Shown: positions 40,130 through 50,612, numbered from the stretch's first letter. The stretch: 64,000 nucleotides of DNA from Legionellales bacterium (GCA_026399195.1 JAPLRK010000070.1:26520-90519), one strand, 5' to 3'. Program-made: numbers and translations. The notes: generated by a model from the letters alone, not told the origin.

Positions 40130-41551
40130 TTGAAGTTGAAGTCACTGATTTTTTTGATTCTCTCTGGTTTCCTAGCTTTTTTACGGCCAGCATTTGCACA
40201 TGCCGCTCCCAATGTTTGGGATGTTTTGCGTCAAGAATTTTTACTCAATCATGAAATCACACAACCTGAAGTCCAAAACCAAATTCGCTGGATAGCAACG
40301 CATCCCAGTTATATTCAAAAATTAGCACGTCAATCTGAACCTTATATTTACCACATTGTAACCGAAATCAAAAAACGTCATTTGCCTGGTGAACTCGCTT
40401 TGATTCCGATGATTGAAAGCTCCTTTGACCCCTTTGCCTATTCTGGGGCGGGAGCCGCCGGGCTTTGGCAATTGATGCCAGGCACGGGCACCGATTTAGG
40501 CCTGAAACAAGACTGGTGGTATGATGGCAGACGAAGTATCGGACCCTCCACCAATGCAGCGCTTAATTATTTGGCTTATTTACACCAATTTTTCAATGGC
40601 AATTGGATCCTTGCTTTTGCGGCTTATGATTCAGGCGAAGGCACCCTCGCTCGCATTATTAAAAACAGTGGTCAAACCGGAGGTACTGTTCACTTCTGGT
40701 CTCTCAACGTCCCGGAGGAAACCAAAGCCTATATCCCACGATTACTCGCATTGGCTGAAATCATTCAAAACCCAGGGCGCTATAAAGTAGAGCTCCCAGA
40801 TATACCCCATGCACCCTATTTTGAGGAAGTGAACATTGGTAGCCAAATTGATTTAAATCATGCCGCAAAGCTTGCTGGCATGTCTTACCGTGAGCTCATC
40901 AAACTAAACCCAGGATTTAATCGATGGGCCACAGCCCCCTATCGCCCCTACAAATTACTGATCCCGACCGATAAAGTAGATGACTTCAACCGAAATCTCG
41001 CCAATGTCCCCATCGATGAACGGGTAAGCTGGACCAGACATAAAGTTTCCGTAGGCGATAATTTGGTCTTGATTGCCCAAAAGTATCACACCACCGTGAA
41101 CTTGATCAAAGAACTGAATCAGCTTAAAACAAACGCTGTTAAAAATGGTCAGTTCGTCTTAATCCCAAGCAGTAAAAACACCGTCGTTGCATCCAAACCT
41201 CAAGAACCAAATGCCTCAGAGCATCAAGCCCTGTCGGCAGGAACACACTACAAAGTAGTCCACATCGTACAGAACCATGAGTCTATGCAAGATTTGGAGA
41301 AACAATATGGGGCTACGGCACGAGACATTCAAACATGGAATCATCTGAACCCTAAAACGCCATTACAACCAGGCCTTCAACTGATCCTTTGGAAAAGAAG
41401 TCAACCCAGCGGCACCTACCTTATCAAAGCAGGGGACACGCTCAGCGTTATCGCCCTTCGTTATCACACGAAAGTCAGTACGCTACTCCTTCGTAACCCA
41501 GGCTTAAATGAGCATGTGCTTCGAACAGGTCAAAAAATTGCTTTGGGTTAA
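40130..41551 (+). CDS. mltD: Membrane-bound lytic murein transglycosylase D with LysM repeats
   Basis: Periplasmic peptidoglycan-cleaving enzyme. Residues 1-25 form a signal peptide. Residues about 85-200 are the SLT domain with ALIPMIESSFDPFAYSG (catalytic Glu96) and GAAGLWQLMPGTG. Three LysM-type repeats follow, at about 305-350, 385-430 and 432-473 (HKVSVGDNLVLIAQKYH; the weak middle one; YLIKAGDTLSVIALRYH). No ATG is available at the right place: the start is a TTG at 40130 or 40136, with GAGG at 40122-40125. Length is typical for MltD. A terminal lipobox cysteine is not seen, unlike E. coli MltD. Confidence 0.93.
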   Translation: MKLKSLIFLILSGFLAFLRPAFAHAAPNVWDVLRQEFLLNHEITQPEVQNQIRWIATHPSYIQKLARQSEPYIYHIVTEIKKRHLPGELALIPMIESSFDPFAYSGAGAAGLWQLMPGTGTDLGLKQDWWYDGRRSIGPSTNAALNYLAYLHQFFNGNWILAFAAYDSGEGTLARIIKNSGQTGGTVHFWSLNVPEETKAYIPRLLALAEIIQNPGRYKVELPDIPHAPYFEEVNIGSQIDLNHAAKLAGMSYRELIKLNPGFNRWATAPYRPYKLLIPTDKVDDFNRNLANVPIDERVSWTRHKVSVGDNLVLIAQKYHTTVNLIKELNQLKTNAVKNGQFVLIPSSKNTVVASKPQEPNASEHQALSAGTHYKVVHIVQNHESMQDLEKQYGATARDIQTWNHLNPKTPLQPGLQLILWKRSQPSGTYLIKAGDTLSVIALRYHTKVSTLLLRNPGLNEHVLRTGQKIALG

Positions 41552-41595
41552 AATTCATGTGTTATACTGACACTACCACTCTCTTAAGATAAAGA

Positions 41596-42174
41596 ATGAT
41601 GAAATTACTTTTTGATTTTTTTCCGATCCTCCTTTTTTTTATTTGTTATAAATTTTGGGGAATTTATCCCGCAACGGGTGTTGCGATGATTTCGTCATTG
41701 GTGCAAGTCATTTATTATCGACTCATGCATCAACGCTATGAAAAAATGCACCTGATAAGCATGGGCCTTATTTTGATCTTAGGGGGGGCCACATTGTTCT
41801 TCCATAATCCCTGGTTCATCAAATGCAAACCCACAGGGATTTATTGGTTATCTGCTCTTGTTTTTTTTGGATCAGCTTTTGTTTCCAAAAAGCCTTTGAT
41901 ACAGACCATGATGGAAGGGAATGTCAACTTACCACCCAAAATATGGGGCCGTTTAAATATGGCATGGGCATTGTTTTTTGTCATCATGGGGGCCGCAAAC
42001 CTTTATGTTGCCTATCACTATGACACTGATTTCTGGGTTAATTTCAAACTGTTTGGTGGGGCTGGCTTTACCTTGCTTTTTGTTTTCTTGCAAGCGATTT
42101 ACTTAACCAAACACATCGTAGAAGTTGATCTCATCAAACAAACAGGTGGGAGCCCTATCAAAACTAACCCATAG
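41596..42174 (+). CDS. yciB: Inner-membrane-spanning protein YciB (septation protein A family)
   Basis: Polytopic inner-membrane protein of 192 residues with five hydrophobic segments. The start [20 protein letters not shown] and the segment [20 protein letters not shown] are family signatures. Members are linked to envelope integrity and cell division; molecular activity is not known. The ATG at 41599 is equally possible. It follows mltD and precedes the two-component genes by 51 bases. Confidence 0.94.
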   Translation: MMKLLFDFFPILLFFICYKFWGIYPATGVAMISSLVQVIYYRLMHQRYEKMHLISMGLILILGGATLFFHNPWFIKCKPTGIYWLSALVFFGSAFVSKKPLIQTMMEGNVNLPPKIWGRLNMAWALFFVIMGAANLYVAYHYDTDFWVNFKLFGGAGFTLLFVFLQAIYLTKHIVEVDLIKQTGGSPIKTNP

Positions 42175-42225
42175 CCCTAAAAAACTTGTTTCCGATGTTG
42201 CGGACCACCGATTGAAGGAGCGAAT

Positions 42226-42894
42226 ATGCGATTGCTATTGGTTGAAGATGATGAGTTACTCGGTGATGCAGTCAAAGCTGGGCTCACTCAGTTTGGCTAT
42301 GTTGTTGATTGGTTAAAAGACGGGGAAACTGCCCGAAGTGCCATCAGAACAGAGTCTTTTGAGCTCATCATTCTTGATCTTGGGTTACCTAAACTATCTG
42401 GAATCCATCTTTTACAATCCATAAGGCATGATGGCAATGCAACACCTGTCATTATCTTAACTGCGCGTGAATCCGTTGAGAGCAAGATCAAAGGTTTAGA
42501 CAGTGGCGCCGATGATTATATGAGCAAACCCTTTGATTTGAATGAGCTCAGTGCCCGAGTTCGGGCTTTGATCAGGCGATCTCAAGGTCGCGCAGACACC
42601 ATCATTCAATATCGAAACATCGTCCTTGATCCAGCAGCACACTCCGTCATGATGGATGAGATCGTCATCAACGTTCCTCGCCGTGAATTTGCTTTGTTAC
42701 AAAAATTATTAGAAAACAGTGGTCAAGTCTTATCTCGCGAGCAATTAATGCAAAGTATCTATGGTTGGGATGAGGATGTGGACAGTAACGCCTTGGAAGT
42801 TCACATTCATAATTTAAGGAAGAAGCTCAATGCTGGTTTTATCCGCACCATTCGCGGTGTCGGATATATGGCTGAAAAAAATGAGAGTCTTTGA
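42226..42894 (+). CDS. OmpR-family response regulator (QseB/PmrA type)
   Basis: DNA-binding response regulator of 222 residues. The receiver has the acidic pair VEDDELL, the phospho-acceptor aspartate in LIILDLGLPKLSG (about residue 51), and the conserved Lys in YMSKPFD. The winged helix includes RREFALLQKLLENSG and VHIHNLRKKLN. It has a strong GAAGGAG ribosome site. The following sensor kinase is adjacent. Best guess is the QseB/PmrA subgroup. In Legionella PmrA controls many Dot/Icm effector genes, but orthology is not shown here. Confidence 0.93.
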   Translation: MRLLLVEDDELLGDAVKAGLTQFGYVVDWLKDGETARSAIRTESFELIILDLGLPKLSGIHLLQSIRHDGNATPVIILTARESVESKIKGLDSGADDYMSKPFDLNELSARVRALIRRSQGRADTIIQYRNIVLDPAAHSVMMDEIVINVPRREFALLQKLLENSGQVLSREQLMQSIYGWDEDVDSNALEVHIHNLRKKLNAGFIRTIRGVGYMAEKNESL

Positions 42895-42899
42895 ATCTC

Positions 42900-44306
42900 A
42901 TGAAATCCTCAATTCGTAAATTTCTCCTGATCAACCTTTTGCTGGCCATCACCATCACCACTACCCTGACAGCTATCGGCAACTATTATTTAGACCAAAA
43001 AGACATCCAGGATCATCTGGACGCTTTGATGGCCATTTCTGGATTGTCATACCAGGCGTTGTTAGGAGATGATCTTCATCAACGACCGCTCACCAAAATT
43101 CAACACACCTTAGACACTATTCCGCATACAGTTGAAAACTATTATATGCAGCCACCCCTTAATGAAGAGCCTCAAGAGCATTTTTTAGACAAGTTTAACT
43201 TTCAAGTTTGGTCGGATGGCGGCAAATTGCTCCTGCACTCATCAAATGCTCCCAAAATTCCATTGACCGCTGAGACCGATGGTTTCAGTGACAAAATGAT
43301 AGGCGACCAAGAATGGCGTGTTTTCACATCGTATAATGCCAAAGCCGGGGTTCGCACCGTATTGGCTGAGAGATATGACACAAGAAATGAGTTAGGCCAT
43401 CGTATTGCACAAGATGATCTGTACATCATGTTGTTGACCTTTCCTTTGTCAGGCCTGTTGATATGGATCATCATTGGTCGTGGATTAGACAGCCTGGAGC
43501 GAGTCGCGGAAGAAGTTGCCAACCGAGCCCCAAGCCATTTGGAGCCAGTGAACATCAAAAGCGTTCCTGATGAGGTCAAACCACTTTTGGATGAATTGAA
43601 CAAACTATTTTTCAGATTAAAAGAAGGGTTTCTTCGTGAAAAACGTTTTGCAGCAGATGCTGCACATGAGTTACGCACCCCATTGGCCGCATTAAAGGCC
43701 CAAGCCCAGGTCGCGCTCAATACCCCTGATTTGGAGGAAAAGAACAAAGCTTTACAAAAGGTGATCGCCAGTGTCAATCGGAGCACTCATATCGTACAAC
43801 AATTATTGACCATGAGTCGTTTGGTACCAGAAGCGTCTGGAAACCAGGATCAAGACGATGTCAATCTTTGTAAAATCACCCGTGAACTCTTGGTGATGAT
43901 GGCCCCACTTGCAGTAGAAAAACACATTGAACTTGAATTTGATGCGGAGGAGAAAATCCCTACTTTCAGCGGCAATTCTACGGCCGTAAGTATTCTGATC
44001 CGCAATTTAGTGGACAATGCGATAAGATATTGTGACAAGCAGGGTCATGTGATGGTTAAAGTGTATCAAGAGCATCACCATGCAGTCCTTGAGGTACGAG
44101 ATGATGGTCCTGGGATCCCAGCAGCGCTTCAGCCCCGAGTGTTTGAGCGGTTTTTCCGTGTTTTAGGCAACAAGAGCCCTGGCAGTGGACTTGGACTTGC
44201 CATCGTTCAGCAAATTGCGAGCTTGCATCATGCAAAAGTGATTTTAGAGTCGCCAAATGATGGTACGGGATTGAAGGTGAAGGTTATTTTTTCTCTATCT
44301 GGATAG
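42900..44306 (+). CDS. Sensor histidine kinase (QseC/PmrB type)
   Basis: Inner-membrane kinase partner of the upstream regulator. It has TM1 (about residues 8-28), a periplasmic sensor region, TM2 (about 175-195), HAMP, a HisKA H-box FAADAAHELRTPLAALKAQ, and the ATPase N-box LVDNAIRYC and G-box DDGPGIP. I use the ATG at 42900; a TTG at 42891, overlapping the regulator stop, would have a better-placed ribosome site. Its 3' end overlaps the convergent ruvA by 12 bases. The stimulus cannot be inferred. Confidence 0.93.
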   Translation: MKSSIRKFLLINLLLAITITTTLTAIGNYYLDQKDIQDHLDALMAISGLSYQALLGDDLHQRPLTKIQHTLDTIPHTVENYYMQPPLNEEPQEHFLDKFNFQVWSDGGKLLLHSSNAPKIPLTAETDGFSDKMIGDQEWRVFTSYNAKAGVRTVLAERYDTRNELGHRIAQDDLYIMLLTFPLSGLLIWIIIGRGLDSLERVAEEVANRAPSHLEPVNIKSVPDEVKPLLDELNKLFFRLKEGFLREKRFAADAAHELRTPLAALKAQAQVALNTPDLEEKNKALQKVIASVNRSTHIVQQLLTMSRLVPEASGNQDQDDVNLCKITRELLVMMAPLAVEKHIELEFDAEEKIPTFSGNSTAVSILIRNLVDNAIRYCDKQGHVMVKVYQEHHHAVLEVRDDGPGIPAALQPRVFERFFRVLGNKSPGSGLGLAIVQQIASLHHAKVILESPNDGTGLKVKVIFSLSG

Positions 44307-44888
44307 CATTTGTAATGCCTGTCTTATCAATTGTTCACAGGTTTTTTGACCGGGATCAATTTTCTTAATGGCATTTTCGGCCTCTTGTTGCCGATAGCCT
44401 AAAGATTCTAAGGCTTTGATGGCTTCATCTTGCTCCAAAGCACCCTTGATAGGCTTGATTTCTGTTATGTTTGATGGGGGTAATTGCTGTAAGCTGTCTT
44501 TCATCAACACGACCAGTCGTTCTGCCGTTTTTTTACCTATACCCGGTAGTTTCGTAAGTAACGTTGTATTTTGTTGATGAATACACTGTACGAATTCATC
44601 TGGGCTGATGCTTGAAAGGATGGTGATGGCCATTTTGGGGCCCACGCCGTTGACTTTGATCAAGGCTCTGAACAAGGCGCGCTCTTGCTTATCTAAAAAC
44701 CCATACAACAACAAGGCATCTTCGCGCACAATGGTGTGTATGTGCAATCCCACATCGCCGGTTGTTGCATCTAGATTAAAAAAAGTCTGCAAGGATGTCT
44801 CTACATCGTAACCCACACCATTCACATCAACCACGAGTTTTCCGGGGTGATGTCTATCAACCACTTGCCCTTTCAACCAACCAATCAT
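44295..44888 (-). CDS. ruvA: Holliday junction branch-migration protein RuvA
   Basis: RuvA binds four-way junctions and loads RuvB. The 197-residue protein has MIGWLKGQVVDRHHPGKLVV at the start, the helix-hairpin-helix elements VNGVGPKMAITILS and LPGIGKKTAERLVV, and the C-terminal RuvB-binding domain (EAIKALESLGYRQQEAENAI). It overlaps ruvC by 4 bases. ruvB is not adjacent. Confidence 0.97.
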   Translation of the reverse strand: MIGWLKGQVVDRHHPGKLVVDVNGVGYDVETSLQTFFNLDATTGDVGLHIHTIVREDALLLYGFLDKQERALFRALIKVNGVGPKMAITILSSISPDEFVQCIHQQNTTLLTKLPGIGKKTAERLVVLMKDSLQQLPPSNITEIKPIKGALEQDEAIKALESLGYRQQEAENAIKKIDPGQKTCEQLIRQALQMLSR

Positions 44889-45379
44889 ACCACGAGTCTC
44901 CTTGCCAATAATCCAAGCCTCATGTGACTATGACAAATCGCAACAGCGAGTGCATCTGCCGCGTCACTTTGGGGTGAACTCGAAAGCCTCAATAAACTGA
45001 CAACCATTTGGTTCACTTGGATCTTAAGGGCCGCACCATAACCAGACACGGCCTGTTTCACTTCACGTGCCGAGTATTCATTCACTTTGATACGGTGGGA
45101 TGCGCAAGCAACCATGGCCACACCTCGAGCGTGGCCCAATTTTAAGGCTGAATTTGGGTTCTGATGCATGAAGATTTGCTCGATAGCTACTTCTTCAGGG
45201 GAATAGGTCTCCATCAGCTGACAAACACCATTGAATATTTGCAACAAACGCTGACTTAATTCCCCATCGGATGTCCGTATACAGCCACTATCGATGTAGT
45301 GTAATTGTCGGCCTTTTTCTTTGATGATGCCATATCCTGTAATCCTTGAGCCTGGATCTATCCCTAAAATAACGGTCAT
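44885..45379 (-). CDS. ruvC: Crossover junction endodeoxyribonuclease RuvC
   Basis: RuvC resolves Holliday junctions. The 164-residue protein has the RNase H-fold catalytic acid in ILGIDPGSRITGYG (Asp7), VAIEQIFMHQNPNSALKLG and a closing SDAADALAVAICH with the last catalytic aspartate. It overlaps yebC by one base and ruvA by 4, in the usual yebC-ruvC-ruvA order. Confidence 0.97.
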   Translation of the reverse strand: MTVILGIDPGSRITGYGIIKEKGRQLHYIDSGCIRTSDGELSQRLLQIFNGVCQLMETYSPEEVAIEQIFMHQNPNSALKLGHARGVAMVACASHRIKVNEYSAREVKQAVSGYGAALKIQVNQMVVSLLRLSSSPQSDAADALAVAICHSHMRLGLLARRLVV

Positions 45380-46122
45380 TACGGATCCAATTCAGGAGCA
45401 TCATTCGGGAACTCAGCATTGGTATGCACCACCTGAACATCATCCAAATCCTCGAGGGTATCGATTAATTTTTCGAGACTATCTATGGATTCAACTTCCA
45501 TGGGTAGTGTTAATTTAGCGCGCATGGTCAATTGTGAATGCTCCACCTCAAATTTCGCCCCTTCTAAGGCTGTTAAAACGGCGTGATATGCAACAGGGGG
45601 TGTGATAACCTCCAGGTGTTCATCATCCATCACAACATCACTCGCACCTGCTTCAATCGCAACATCCATTGCTCGGTCGGTTTGAGTCGTTGGCGCCAAG
45701 AGAATTTCACCTTGCTCATTAAAAAGGTAAACCACCGAACCATCGGTTCCAAGATTGCCACCATGTTTGGTGAAGGCATGTCTTACTTCAGATACGGTGC
45801 GATTTTTGTTGTCAGAGAGACAATCAACGATGACAGCAATACCTCCCGGGCCATAACCTTCATAGCGCATTTCAATCATATGCGCACCATCAAGACCGCC
45901 AACCCCTCGCTTAATGGCATTATCAACGGTGTCGCGCTTCATATTCGCTTTCAGGGCTTTGCTGACAGCATCGCGCAATCTGGGATTAGCCGCCTCATCA
46001 CCCCCGCCCATGCGTGCGGATACGGAAATTTCTCGAATCAATTTTGTAAATATTTTCCCACGCTTGGCGTCTTGCAACCCTTTACGAAATTTAATATTTG
46101 CCCATTTGCTGTGCCCTGCCAT
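45379..46122 (-). CDS. YebC/PmpR family regulator
   Basis: YebC-family protein, acting as a transcription factor or as a factor relieving ribosome stalling at proline-rich stretches depending on the member. I start it at 46122, giving MAGHSKWANIKFRKGLQDAK as in homologues, rather than four codons upstream. It has MGGGDEAANPRLRDAVSKAL and GGNLGTDGSVVYLF. It is first in the yebC-ruvC-ruvA unit. Confidence 0.95.
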   Translation of the reverse strand: MAGHSKWANIKFRKGLQDAKRGKIFTKLIREISVSARMGGGDEAANPRLRDAVSKALKANMKRDTVDNAIKRGVGGLDGAHMIEMRYEGYGPGGIAVIVDCLSDNKNRTVSEVRHAFTKHGGNLGTDGSVVYLFNEQGEILLAPTTQTDRAMDVAIEAGASDVVMDDEHLEVITPPVAYHAVLTALEGAKFEVEHSQLTMRAKLTLPMEVESIDSLEKLIDTLEDLDDVQVVHTNAEFPNDAPELDP

Positions 46123-46146
46123 CTTGAACCCCATTCATTTATTTTT

Positions 46147-47175
46147 TTAAAACAAGTCGTCGTGCTTTAACCCTAATTGATCGAGAATACAACGTAAGGC
46201 TTTCAGGGCCTCCACTTGGATTTGACGAACGCGCTCACGGGTGAGGTTGATGTCTTTGCCTACCTCTTCAAGCGTTGATTTATCAAAGCCTCTTAACCCA
46301 AAGCGTCTTGCAATCACTTGTTGTTGATTCTCATTTAATCCCTCCAACAAGGACTCCAATTGAAGCCGCACACTTTCATCGGTTAAGAATTTGGCTGGAT
46401 CCACACTGTTTTCATCAGCGATGGTATCCAACAGTGACTTATTCTCATCATAACCCATTGGGGTATCCACTGAGGTTACCTTGTCATTTAAACCCAATAG
46501 TTTTTGTACCTCTTCAAGCGGTTTATCAACCATTTCAGCAATTTCTTCCATCGAAGGCTCATGGTCTAATTTTTGTGTGAGTTGGCGAGCTGCACGAAGA
46601 TATATGTTGAGTTCCTTCACCACATGGATAGGCAGTCGAATGGTTCTTGTTTGATTCATAATGGCGCGTTCGATCGTTTGTCGAATCCACCAAGTCGCGT
46701 AAGTCGAAAAACGAAAGCCACGGGTTGGGTCGAATTTTTCTACGGATTTCATCAGACCTATATTACCTTCTTCAATCAAATCCAACAGGGGCAATCCACG
46801 GTTTAAGTATCGACGGGATATTTTAACCACCAAGCGTAAATTAGATTCGATCATTTTCTTGCGGGCGCTCTTATCTCCTTGCAAAGAAAGGGTAGAGTAA
46901 TGAACTTCCTCAGCAGCGCTCAACAAAGGAGAAAATCCAATTTCACTCAAATAAATTTGCGTCGCATCCAACATTTTATTGATGTGTTTTCCTTGTTGAT
47001 AGGAAGGAAAAACAAGCTCATCATTAAAAGCAGGTTCAGCGGAAGGTGTTTCCAAAACCTCGGCTATCTGAACGCCGTTTTCTTCAGGATCTTCATCCGT
47101 GAAGATAGACAGATCCAAAGCCAAATTCTCTTCTGGAGGTACTGCATCGTCCTGTTGCTCGTCATTTGGGCACAT
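46147..47175 (-). CDS. rpoS: RNA polymerase sigma factor RpoS
   Basis: Stationary-phase and stress sigma factor; in Legionella it governs the transmissive-phase switch. Starting at 47175, where AGGTGAG precedes an ATG, it is 342 residues, matching Legionella RpoS length. Region 1.2 begins [21 protein letters not shown]; region 2 has [20 protein letters not shown] and [15 protein letters not shown]; region 4 has [19 protein letters not shown] and [15 protein letters not shown] longer frame to 47250 starts with TTG and is unlikely. It lies downstream of nlpD; rpoS promoters commonly lie within nlpD. Confidence 0.95.
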   Translation of the reverse strand: MCPNDEQQDDAVPPEENLALDLSIFTDEDPEENGVQIAEVLETPSAEPAFNDELVFPSYQQGKHINKMLDATQIYLSEIGFSPLLSAAEEVHYSTLSLQGDKSARKKMIESNLRLVVKISRRYLNRGLPLLDLIEEGNIGLMKSVEKFDPTRGFRFSTYATWWIRQTIERAIMNQTRTIRLPIHVVKELNIYLRAARQLTQKLDHEPSMEEIAEMVDKPLEEVQKLLGLNDKVTSVDTPMGYDENKSLLDTIADENSVDPAKFLTDESVRLQLESLLEGLNENQQQVIARRFGLRGFDKSTLEEVGKDINLTRERVRQIQVEALKALRCILDQLGLKHDDLF

Positions 47176-47246
47176 CGTCTCACCTGCAGTATCGAAAAAT
47201 TGCTTAGGATGTCTCCAAAAAATACTATGGCGCCTCAGATCTATTG

Positions 47247-47978
47247 TCAACCCTTTTTCAAATAATTCAAAGGATTAACTGGTTTTCCATCTCTGCGAAT
47301 TTCAAAATGAACGCCTAAAACGTGTCGATTAATGGATCCGATTTCAGCAATCGCCTGACCCGCCTTAACCCTTTGCCCCTCTTGCACGAGATTTCTTGAA
47401 TTATTACCATATGCCGTCAGAAAATGGAGATCATGTTTGACAATGATCAAATTCCCATAACCTGACAACCCAGTCCCGGCATATGCCACCACCCCGGAGC
47501 TTGTGGCATAAATTTTCTCACCACGGCGACCCGCAATATCTATCCCTTTTCTTCCCTCTGCTGGCGCATAGCTCGCGACCACGTGCCCATGCAAAGGCCA
47601 TAGCCAGCGTGTGTTGGCGTAAGGAATAGGCTCCTCAGATCTTGAGGGTGGGTGCGGCATAGGTTTCGGCGTCCGGCGTTGTTGATCCTGGCGGGGAGAT
47701 CTCGGATAGCGCCCAACATCCAATCGCAGCAGTTGACCGACATGCAAAGTATAAGGACTGTTTAAGTGATTTAATATCGCCAATTGACGATAATCTTTAT
47801 CATATCTAAAAGCAATCGAATAAAGGGTTTCCCCCCGAACCACGATGTGTTTTACCGCATGTGCGTTAGCAGACAACCAATTGGACTCAACCACCGGTGC
47901 TAGCCCTTCGCGCTCCCCGCAAGCCGAAAGAAAAAACAAGGCCACGAACAGACAGCATCCATAAGCCAAAACTCTCAT
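47247..47978 (-). CDS. nlpD: NlpD-like lipoprotein (LysM plus degenerate M23 domain)
   Basis: Outer-membrane lipoprotein that activates an amidase at the septum. The start at 47978 places GGGAG five bases upstream and gives a signal peptide with lipobox LSAC. A LysM repeat follows ([20 protein letters not shown]), then an M23/LytM domain (GKKI-like [39 protein letters not shown]). The first zinc His of M23 peptidases is replaced by Arg-Lys here, as in NlpD activators, so it is probably not a peptidase. It overlaps the surE stop. Confidence 0.93.
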   Translation of the reverse strand: MRVLAYGCCLFVALFFLSACGEREGLAPVVESNWLSANAHAVKHIVVRGETLYSIAFRYDKDYRQLAILNHLNSPYTLHVGQLLRLDVGRYPRSPRQDQQRRTPKPMPHPPSRSEEPIPYANTRWLWPLHGHVVASYAPAEGRKGIDIAGRRGEKIYATSSGVVAYAGTGLSGYGNLIIVKHDLHFLTAYGNNSRNLVQEGQRVKAGQAIAEIGSINRHVLGVHFEIRRDGKPVNPLNYLKKG

Positions 47979-48736
47979 CACATCTCCCATTGTATGCTAT
48001 CCGTCCAACCAGACACCTGATCGAATAACTTGTAATGGGTCATATCCAGATTTAGCGGTGTCACAGAGACAAACCCCTGACGGACTGCATAAAAGTCGGT
48101 TCCTGGACCAGCATCTGCTTCAGAACCTGGCGGACCCACCCAATAGATGGGCCTACCTCGAGGATCAAACTCTTTCACCATAGGCTCTGCACTGTGACGA
48201 GTTCCCAATCGGGTGACTTCAAGACCTTTGATTTCATTCAAGGGCAGATCAGGAACATTCACATTCAAAATGGTTTTTAAAGGTAAGGGATGCGTGCTTA
48301 ATTTTAAAACCAACTGACGAACAATCACAGCGGCAGTCTCATAATGTTGAATATGATGCCCCACCATTGAAACCGCAATGGCAGGTAACCCGAGGTAGCG
48401 CCCCTCCATTGCGGCGGCAACCGTTCCAGAATAGAGAATGTCGTCGCCAAGATTGGCACCTTCATTGATTCCAGACACCACCAAATGAGCCATCTCTTCA
48501 AAAAAACCTGTCAATGCCAAATGCACACAATCTGTAGGCGTGCCTTCGACACTGTGATGACCATTTTCCAAGTGTCGCACGGTCAGAGGCCGAGACAAAG
48601 TCAATGAATTACTTGCCCCACTGCGATTTCTATCCGGCGCCATCACCTCAATCGATGCCACAGTGGACAACTCCCTCACCAACTCTCGTAGGCCTGGGGC
48701 ATGAACACCATCATCATTACTAACCAATATTCGCAT
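47978..48736 (-). CDS. surE: 5'/3'-nucleotidase SurE
   Basis: Survival protein and nucleotidase. The start at 48736 gives MRILVSNDDGVHAPGLRELV with the DD metal ligands. It also has APDRNRSGASNSLTLSRPL, VSGINEGANLGDDILYSGTV, and GTPTDCVHLAL. It is 252 residues. It begins two bases after the stop of the preceding small secreted protein gene and overlaps nlpD. The usual intermediate pcm gene is missing. Confidence 0.95.
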   Translation of the reverse strand: MRILVSNDDGVHAPGLRELVRELSTVASIEVMAPDRNRSGASNSLTLSRPLTVRHLENGHHSVEGTPTDCVHLALTGFFEEMAHLVVSGINEGANLGDDILYSGTVAAAMEGRYLGLPAIAVSMVGHHIQHYETAAVIVRQLVLKLSTHPLPLKTILNVNVPDLPLNEIKGLEVTRLGTRHSAEPMVKEFDPRGRPIYWVGPPGSEADAGPGTDFYAVRQGFVSVTPLNLDMTHYKLFDQVSGWTDSIQWEM

Positions 48737-48738
48737 CT

Positions 48739-49101
48739 TTAGCCTTGTGGCGACTCCAACCATTTAACGATCGACAATCGTATCAGAAGCTCTTGCTTTG
48801 TATCTGAAGATTGAACGCCCTTGCTATCCTCACCCTCTTCTTTTGCGAGAAGTTCTTGCAACGCCAATATCTTTTGCCCATACCCTTGAGGATCTGTTCT
48901 CAGTTGATAAGCCAAATCATTTACTTCAGCAGCAATAGGTTTTAATTGTTCGCAACTTAATTCTCGAGGTTGTTTTTGCGGGCACGACGTGATGGCCTGT
49001 TGTAATACCTCTGGATGCGACAAATAATATGACGCATCATGGGCATCAACATGGAATGAATAGGATAATAACATCATGATGGACAAGATATATTTCATCA
49101 T
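48739..49101 (-). CDS. Small secreted protein of unknown function
   Basis: A 120-residue protein with a signal peptide (MMKYILSIMMLLSYSFHVDA). The mature part has one cysteine pair in the setting YYLSHPEVLQQAITSC and LSCEQLK. This YY-HP-...-C-...-C spacing recalls small EexN-like secreted proteins. It lies two bases upstream of surE, so it is in the same operon. No function is assigned. The annotated start could be 49098. Confidence 0.7.
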   Translation of the reverse strand: MMKYILSIMMLLSYSFHVDAHDASYYLSHPEVLQQAITSCPQKQPRELSCEQLKPIAAEVNDLAYQLRTDPQGYGQKILALQELLAKEEGEDSKGVQSSDTKQELLIRLSIVKWLESPQG

Positions 49102-49171
49102 CAAAAAACCTTTTTTATGTTATAAAAAGAAGTGATGTTACCACTTGCAGAGGTTCAGCTCAATTCTCGCC

Positions 49172-50455
49172 TTATCTCGCCCTAGATTGACCTCTTTTTT
49201 GATCGGCCGGCTGCCTAGAAGTTCTTCCTGGGTGTCCTGATCGGGTGAATGATTTGTTTTGCGACCTATCACCAAAAGATCGTTTTGACATAGACTCAGC
49301 AATGATGGCTGTTGGTAACACATGGTCTGGAGAAAAGTCATCGATTTCCACACGATCTAGGCGCTGCTTGATTAATTTTTCAATACTCTGTAATTGTTTT
49401 ATTTCATCTGCACTGACCAACGAAATGGCATGCCCCACCGATCCTGCACGCCCTGTTCGGCCTATCCGGTGTACATAATCTTCAGCAACGTTTGGCAAAT
49501 CAAAATTAACAACCATCGGCAATTCAACAATATCAAGCCCACGAGCCGCAATGTCTGTAGCAACCAATATTCGAATTTGACCTGTTTTAAAGTCCGCCAA
49601 AGCTTTGGTTCTTTGCGATTGGCTTTTATTCCCATGAATCGCTATGGCATCAATACCATCTAACGCTAGGCGCTTGACTAATTGATTGGCACCGTGCTTT
49701 GTACGTGAAAAAATCAAAGCTTGATCCCAGGCTTCTTTTCGAATCAAATGACTCAAAAGTGCTGTTTTTCGGCTTTTGTCAACGGGATGTATCCTTTGTG
49801 ACACCAAAACAGACGCTCGATTACGAGGGGCAACGCTTATCTCTTCTGGATTTTTTAAGAACGCCTTTGCCAATTGACAGATGTCACTAGAAAAAGTAGC
49901 TGAAAACAACAAGGTTTGCCGTTTATGAGGCAACAAAGACATGATTTTTTTGATGTCATGAATAAAGCCCATATCGAGCATGCGATCAGCCTCATCAAGC
50001 ACTAAGGTGGTCAACTCATCAAAACGAATGGCGCGTTGTGAGTATAAATCCAACAATCTGCCTGGCGTTGCCACCAACAATTCAACCCCTGCACGAAGTT
50101 TTATCATTTGCGGGTTAATCTTAACCCCCCCAAAAACGACAGTTGAACGCAACGAAAGATGTTGGCCATAATCCAAAATGCTCTGATGAATTTGTGCTGC
50201 TAATTCTCGAGTAGGCGCAAGAATAAGCACTTTGGTGTGGTTTGCTTTCGCACGGGGCTGCAGAGATAGGCGTTGCAAAATGGGCAAAACAAAACCTGCC
50301 GTTTTTCCAGTCCCCGTTTCTGCAGACGCTAAAAGATCGTGGCCCTTCAAAACAATCGGGATGGCTTGTGTTTGAATAGGGGTTGGCGTGGTATACCCAA
50401 GTTCTGTAATGGCACGTAATAACGGCTCTGATAAACCGAGGGGTAAAAAAGTCAT
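49172..50455 (-). CDS. rhlE: DEAD-box ATP-dependent RNA helicase (RhlE type)
   Basis: RNA helicase of 427 residues, probably in ribosome assembly or mRNA decay. Motifs in order: Q-motif with [14 protein letters not shown], Walker [22 protein letters not shown] box [17 protein letters not shown] in LLFSATF, and [10 protein letters not shown]. The C-terminal tail after about residue 375 is basic and Gln/Arg/Ser-rich ([14 protein letters not shown]). Its start is preceded by a 157-base gap to the chagasin-like gene. Confidence 0.93.
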   Translation of the reverse strand: MTFLPLGLSEPLLRAITELGYTTPTPIQTQAIPIVLKGHDLLASAETGTGKTAGFVLPILQRLSLQPRAKANHTKVLILAPTRELAAQIHQSILDYGQHLSLRSTVVFGGVKINPQMIKLRAGVELLVATPGRLLDLYSQRAIRFDELTTLVLDEADRMLDMGFIHDIKKIMSLLPHKRQTLLFSATFSSDICQLAKAFLKNPEEISVAPRNRASVLVSQRIHPVDKSRKTALLSHLIRKEAWDQALIFSRTKHGANQLVKRLALDGIDAIAIHGNKSQSQRTKALADFKTGQIRILVATDIAARGLDIVELPMVVNFDLPNVAEDYVHRIGRTGRAGSVGHAISLVSADEIKQLQSIEKLIKQRLDRVEIDDFSPDHVLPTAIIAESMSKRSFGDRSQNKSFTRSGHPGRTSRQPADQKRGQSRAR

Positions 50456-50612
50456 GGAGTTACCTCAAATGAATGGCTAGAAAAATCCCAAATGGGAGGA
50501 TGCACCTCACCATAACTAACTCATGACGCAAGATGCTATTTTGATATGGGTTTTATAAACAACCCAAGTACAAATTATACGCAGTCTAACACACAATGAC
50601 ACTTTTTTCATC

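Noticed and set aside
45583..46170. Long plus-strand frame opposite yebC
   Set aside because: It lies wholly antisense to a well-supported gene, has no ribosome site and no recognisable protein features.
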